A stretch of DNA of 11,974 nucleotides from Actinomycetota bacterium (GTDB lineage: Bacteria; Actinomycetota; Actinomycetes; Actinomycetales; Microbacteriaceae). Both the position numbers and the translations under genes were made by a program. Below the pieces are notes generated by a model that was given only the letters and a program-made list of their open reading frames with translations, ran no database searches and was not told the origin of the DNA. Shown in pieces: positions 9,321-11,974 of this stretch (the first letter of the stretch is position 1; the number at the start of each line of letters is the position of its first letter). The stretch lies in assembly GCA_018895315.1 (NCBI GenBank), contig JAHIOK010000441.1, positions 1 through 11,974 on the forward strand, given 5' to 3'.

Positions 9321-10271
9321 ATGACCGACTACACCTCGTTCGATGTCGCCCACCTCGCGAACGTCGAGCTGCTCACCCCTGAGTTCGAGAAGAGCCTGTG
9401 GTTCTTCCGCGACCTGCTGGCGATGCGGGTCGTCGCCGAGGCAGGCGACTCGGTATACCTCCGCACGTGGGACGAGTACGAGCTCTACACGATCAAACTC
9501 ACGGCGTCGGAAGCCGCGGGCGTGGGGCGCACCTCGCTCCGGGCTTCGTCGCAAGAGGCTCTCGAGCGCCGCGTCGCCGCGATCGATGAGACCGGGCTCG
9601 GCGAGGGCTGGGTCGACGGCGAAGTCGGCACCGGGCCGACCTACACGTTCCGCGACCCCGACGGCCATGCCTTCGGCATCTACTACGAGACCGAGCGCTA
9701 CGTCGCGGGAGACGAAGATCGACCGGCGTTGAAGAACCAGGCCTCCCGCTTTCCGGGTTTCGGCGTGAACGCGCGGCGCCTCGACCACATCAACTACCTC
9801 GCGAAAGATGTCGAGGCCAACGGCCAATTCATCGCCCGCGCTCTCGGCGGGCGGGAGAGCGAGCGCATTCGCAACGATGACGGCAAGTTCGCTGCCTGGT
9901 GGTTCCACTTCCAGAACAAGTCGTATGACGTCGTGTACTCCGACGATTGGAAGAAAGCGGGCAACCGGCTTCACCACATCGCGTTCGCTCCCGACACCCG
10001 CGAAGACATCCTCAAGGCAGCCGACATCTTCCTCGAGAACGGCATCCATATCGAGTCGGGTCCGCATAAGCACGCCATCAACCAGACCTTCTTCCTCTAC
10101 GTCTGGGAGCCCGGCGGCAACCGCATCGAGTTCGCCAACGCGGGCGCGCGCCTCTTGCTCGACCCCGACCAGCCGGTCGTGGAGTGGAGCCAGGAAGAGC
10201 GCAAGAAGGGCCAGGCCTGGGGGATGAAGACGATCGAGTCGTTCCACACCCACGGCACTCCTATCGTCTGA
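9321..10271 (+). CDS. VOC-superfamily (type I) extradiol ring-cleavage dioxygenase, substrate unknown
   Basis: 316 residues in two vicinal-oxygen-chelate domains (about 9-123 and 153-275). Aligned from memory to XylE catechol 2,3-dioxygenase with a nearly constant offset, the iron ligands are H156 (RRLDHINYL), H219 (NRLHHIAF) and E270 (GGNRIEF). The second-shell H251 and Y260 match XylE H246 and Y255. The third second-shell residue, XylE H199, is replaced by Y202 (KSYDVV). W194 matches a substrate-pocket Trp in homoprotocatechuate 2,3-dioxygenase. The ATG at 9321 follows GAGAGGA. It is the last gene of the galBCD operon, 24 nt after galD, and is followed by a terminator. Since GalD acts on the gallate ring-cleavage product, this enzyme is the natural candidate to make it, although known gallate dioxygenases are LigB-type. 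Catechol, protocatechuate or 3-O-methylgallate are alternatives. Confidence 0.87.
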   Translation: MTDYTSFDVAHLANVELLTPEFEKSLWFFRDLLAMRVVAEAGDSVYLRTWDEYELYTIKLTASEAAGVGRTSLRASSQEALERRVAAIDETGLGEGWVDGEVGTGPTYTFRDPDGHAFGIYYETERYVAGDEDRPALKNQASRFPGFGVNARRLDHINYLAKDVEANGQFIARALGGRESERIRNDDGKFAAWWFHFQNKSYDVVYSDDWKKAGNRLHHIAFAPDTREDILKAADIFLENGIHIESGPHKHAINQTFFLYVWEPGGNRIEFANAGARLLLDPDQPVVEWSQEERKKGQAWGMKTIESFHTHGTPIV

Positions 10272-10321
10272 TCGCGGTGAGGCGCGAGTTCAGCTGCGCC
10301 AAAACACCGAGAAACGAGGCG

Positions 10322-10354
10322 CGACCGGGCAGGATGCCGCACCCTGCCCGGTCG
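10322..10354. terminator. Bidirectional hairpin terminator after the gal operon
   Basis: Perfect 12-bp arms, CGACCGGGCAGG (10322-10333) and CCTGCCCGGTCG (10343-10354), around a 9-nt loop. It lies in the 103-bp gap between the stop of the dioxygenase gene (plus) and the stop of the second LysR gene (minus). A very GC-rich stem in a convergent gap is best read as a two-way terminator. No T-tract follows. Nothing else is recognisable in this gap. Confidence 0.8.
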
Positions 10355-10374
10355 AGGCCGTGAACACGGTGAGG

Positions 10375-11316
10375 CTAACCGAGCAGCGCCACACCGAAGC
10401 CGGCAACAACAGCCCGCAGTTCAGCGAGGTACGTCTGTGCCTGCTCGGTGAGCGGGATCGCGGAATGGCCGATCCAGCCGATCTCGATGCGTTCCTCGAC
10501 GTCGAGCGGGATAGCGACGATCTCGGGGTCGAGGTCGTCGCTGATGATGCCCGTCGAGATCGTGTAGCCGTCGAGCCCGATCATCAGGTTGAAGATGGTC
10601 GCGCGGTCTGAGACCCGGATCTCCTGCGTGCTCGACAGAGTGGAGAGGATCTCCTCGGCGAAGTAGAAGGAGTTGTTCGCCCCCTGGTCGAAGGTGAGCC
10701 GCGGCGAGTCGGCGAGATCGGCGAGCGTGACGCGATCTCGCGAGGCGAGTGGGTTCTTCCGGGCGATGAAGATGTGCGGCTCGGCGAGGAAAAGCGGGCG
10801 GAACGCGAGCCCGGAGTCCCTGAGCAGTTTGTCGATGACGTTCCGATTGAAGTCGTTGCGGAAGAGGATGCCGAGTTCGCTGCGGAGCGTGCGTACGTCT
10901 TCGATGATGTCCCAGGTGCGAGTCTCGCGTAACGAGAACTCGTACTCGGCCGCCCCGCTGCCCTTCACCATCCGGACGAACGCATCGACAACGAACGAGT
11001 AATGCTGCGCCGAAACCCCGAGCAGGCGTCGCGACGGCGGCCGCCCGAGGTAACGCTGCTCCAGGAGCGCTGCCTGTTCGGTGACCTGCCTCGCATATCC
11101 GAGAAACTCCGCACCGTCGGCGGTGAGTGTCACCCCGCGGGCGGAGCGCAGGAGGAGTGCGCGACCCACCCGCGCCTCGAGATCTTTCATCGCCGCGGAC
11201 ATGGTCGGCTGCGAGACATAGAGGAGGTCGGCCGCGGCGCTGATAGAGCCTTCCGCGGAGACTTCGATGAAGTAGTGGAGCTGCTGCAGCGTGATGCCGC
11301 CGGGGGCCCGTGCCAT
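10375..11316 (-). CDS. LysR-family transcriptional regulator, divergent from the mesX-like gene
   Basis: 313 residues. The N-terminal helix-turn-helix is at about 9-66 (LQQLHYFIEVSAEGSISAAA, LLYVSQPTMSAAMKDLEARV, then LLLRSARGVTLTADGAEFL). An effector-binding domain follows from about 95 (LGVSAQHYSFVVDAFVRMVK, ...DVRTLRSELGILFRNDFN, ...YTISTGIISDDL). The ATG at 11316 has no Shine-Dalgarno, but a TATAGG -10-like element ends 8 nt upstream, so the mRNA may be leaderless. It is convergent with the gal operon across a terminator and divergent from the DUF1852/mesX-like gene, so it more likely controls methionine synthesis than aromatic breakdown. LysR regulators such as MetR and CmbR commonly control methionine or cysteine genes. 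The effector is unknown. Confidence 0.87.
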   Translation of the reverse strand: MARAPGGITLQQLHYFIEVSAEGSISAAADLLYVSQPTMSAAMKDLEARVGRALLLRSARGVTLTADGAEFLGYARQVTEQAALLEQRYLGRPPSRRLLGVSAQHYSFVVDAFVRMVKGSGAAEYEFSLRETRTWDIIEDVRTLRSELGILFRNDFNRNVIDKLLRDSGLAFRPLFLAEPHIFIARKNPLASRDRVTLADLADSPRLTFDQGANNSFYFAEEILSTLSSTQEIRVSDRATIFNLMIGLDGYTISTGIISDDLDPEIVAIPLDVEERIEIGWIGHSAIPLTEQAQTYLAELRAVVAGFGVALLG

Positions 11317-11345
11317 AGCTTGAGCCTATAGGAATGCATAGCTTG
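11314..11345. repeat. Two direct copies of CATAGCTTG flanking CCTATAGG
   Basis: CATAGCTTG occurs at 11314-11322 and again at 11337-11345, 23 bp start to start (about two helical turns), with the palindrome CCTATAGG between them. CTAT (11326-11329) and ATAG (11338-11341) also form a short dyad. All of this lies in the narrow divergent lysR/mesX-like gap and overlaps the lysR start codon, so bound protein could block lysR expression. These are candidate recognition sites for the adjacent LysR regulator; binding is inferred. Confidence 0.4.
11325..11330 (-). promoter_or_regulatory. TATAGG -10-like element for leaderless lysR transcript
   Basis: On the minus strand TATAGG ends 8 nt before the ATG at 11316, the distance at which transcription would start at or next to the A of the start codon. 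No Shine-Dalgarno is present in those 8 nt. Leaderless mRNAs are common in actinobacteria. No strong -35 is visible. The element is part of the perfect palindrome CCTATAGG (11325-11332). Confidence 0.4.
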
Positions 11346-11440
11346 GCCTAGTTACCCGATAGTCGCCGGGTGGCTTCAGGATGGCGGTACAGACTTCCGC
11401 ACGGCCGAGCACGGCCGATCAGACACCGGATTGGCCGCTC

Positions 11441-11974
11441 ATGGCGAACGAATTCACGTTCAGCATCACCACCACCCGCTTCGACGAGGACTACTCGCCC
11501 TCGGACGATTCTCGGATCACCACGAACTTCGCCAATTTGGCACGAGGCGAGGACCGCCAGCAGAACCTCCGCAACGCCCTGACGATGATCGACCGCCGGT
11601 TCAACGACCTCGCGCAGCGTGACAACCCGTACGGGGACCGCTACACCGTCGAACTCGACATCGTCTCGGTTGCACTGGAGTTCACCGCGGGGGGCGAGGA
11701 CCAGGTGTTCCCGCTGCTCGAGGTCTTGGATACTCAGATCGTCGACCGGCGGACCGGCGAACGTCACCACGGGATCGTGGGGAACAACTTCTCGTCGTAC
11801 GTGCGCGATTTCGACTTCAGCGTGGTGCTCCCGGCGGCCACCGAGGCCGCCGGGAAGTTCACCGTGCCCGAGGACTTCGGCGATCTTCACGGCAAGCTGT
11901 TCCAGCACTTCCTTGATTCGGACGCATACCGGGATCGCTTCTCGACGTCGCCCGTCATCTGCATCAGCGTATCG
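11441..11974 (+). CDS. mesX: DUF1852 protein, MesX-like partner of oxygen-dependent methionine synthase (3' end missing)
   Basis: 178 residues are visible; the gene runs off the right edge (I expect roughly 320 in full). It matches the DUF1852 family as I remember it: NEFTFSI at the N-terminus, TRFDEDYSPSDDSRITTNFA, NLARGEDRQQNLRNAL, RRFNDLAQRDNPYGDRY, GIVGNNFSSYVRDFDFSVVL, EDFGDLHGKLF. DUF1852 was named MesX, a putative oxygenase needed by MesD, one of the folate-independent short MetE-like methionine synthases; mesD usually lies next to it and should be just beyond this window. I chose ATG 11441 because family members begin (M)xNEFTFSI. ATG 11381 is in frame and would add 20 residues; neither start has a clear ribosome site, and an in-frame stop at 11360 limits any further extension. 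It is divergent from a LysR regulator, probably its controller. Confidence 0.82.
   Translation, partial: MANEFTFSITTTRFDEDYSPSDDSRITTNFANLARGEDRQQNLRNALTMIDRRFNDLAQRDNPYGDRYTVELDIVSVALEFTAGGEDQVFPLLEVLDTQIVDRRTGERHHGIVGNNFSSYVRDFDFSVVLPAATEAAGKFTVPEDFGDLHGKLFQHFLDSDAYRDRFSTSPVICISVS

Noticed and set aside
8157-10253. A long minus-strand open frame antisense to galD and the dioxygenase gene
   Set aside because: It encodes no recognisable domain, is rich in Arg, Gly and His as expected of an antisense frame in high-GC DNA, and covers three strongly supported plus-strand genes.

Overview
The window looks like a piece of a high-GC actinobacterial chromosome. Frequent GGATGC/GCATCC words, GTG starts and terminator hairpins without T-tracts suggest Microbacteriaceae, possibly Microbacterium, but this is inferred from composition and protein style only. 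Nearly all of it is one catabolic locus for methoxylated aromatic acids of the kind released from lignin. A separate methionine-synthesis locus begins at the right edge.

Layout. (1) 1-1729, minus strand: a two-gene operon for a CYP199-type P450 (cut by the left edge) and its single-chain FMN/NAD/[2Fe-2S] reductase, facing an IclR regulator (1864-2727, plus). The 134-bp gap between them holds a perfect palindrome. (2) 2735-4096, minus: a divergent paralogue of the tetrahydrofolate-dependent O-demethylase LigM, facing a LysR regulator (4247-5188, plus). A LysR-type box overlaps the regulator's probable promoter. (3) 5228-6631, minus: a close LigM homologue with all recalled active-site residues. 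(4) 6792-10271, plus: a tight operon galB-galC-galD followed by a vicinal-oxygen-chelate (VOC) extradiol dioxygenase. It is divergent from ligM across a 160-bp gap with a 22-bp palindrome. (5) 10375-11316, minus: a second LysR regulator, convergent on the operon across a hairpin terminator. It is divergent from the start of a mesX-like gene (DUF1852), which runs off the right edge.

Inferred joint function. The P450 removes a para-O-methyl from benzoates such as veratrate or p-anisate, releasing formaldehyde. LigM and perhaps its paralogue move meta-O-methyls to tetrahydrofolate, giving protocatechuate or gallate-type catechols. A ring-cleavage enzyme would give 4-oxalomesaconate, which GalD tautomerises, GalB hydrates and GalC cleaves to pyruvate and oxaloacetate. 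No LigAB/GalA-type dioxygenase, CHMS dehydrogenase or pyrone hydrolase is present. The only ring-cleavage candidate here is therefore the VOC enzyme, and it lacks a normally conserved catalytic histidine. That enzyme and the altered LigM paralogue are the most novel items.

No gene-free stretch exceeds 300 bases. I see no tRNA, rRNA, CRISPR array, insertion sequence or other mobile element.
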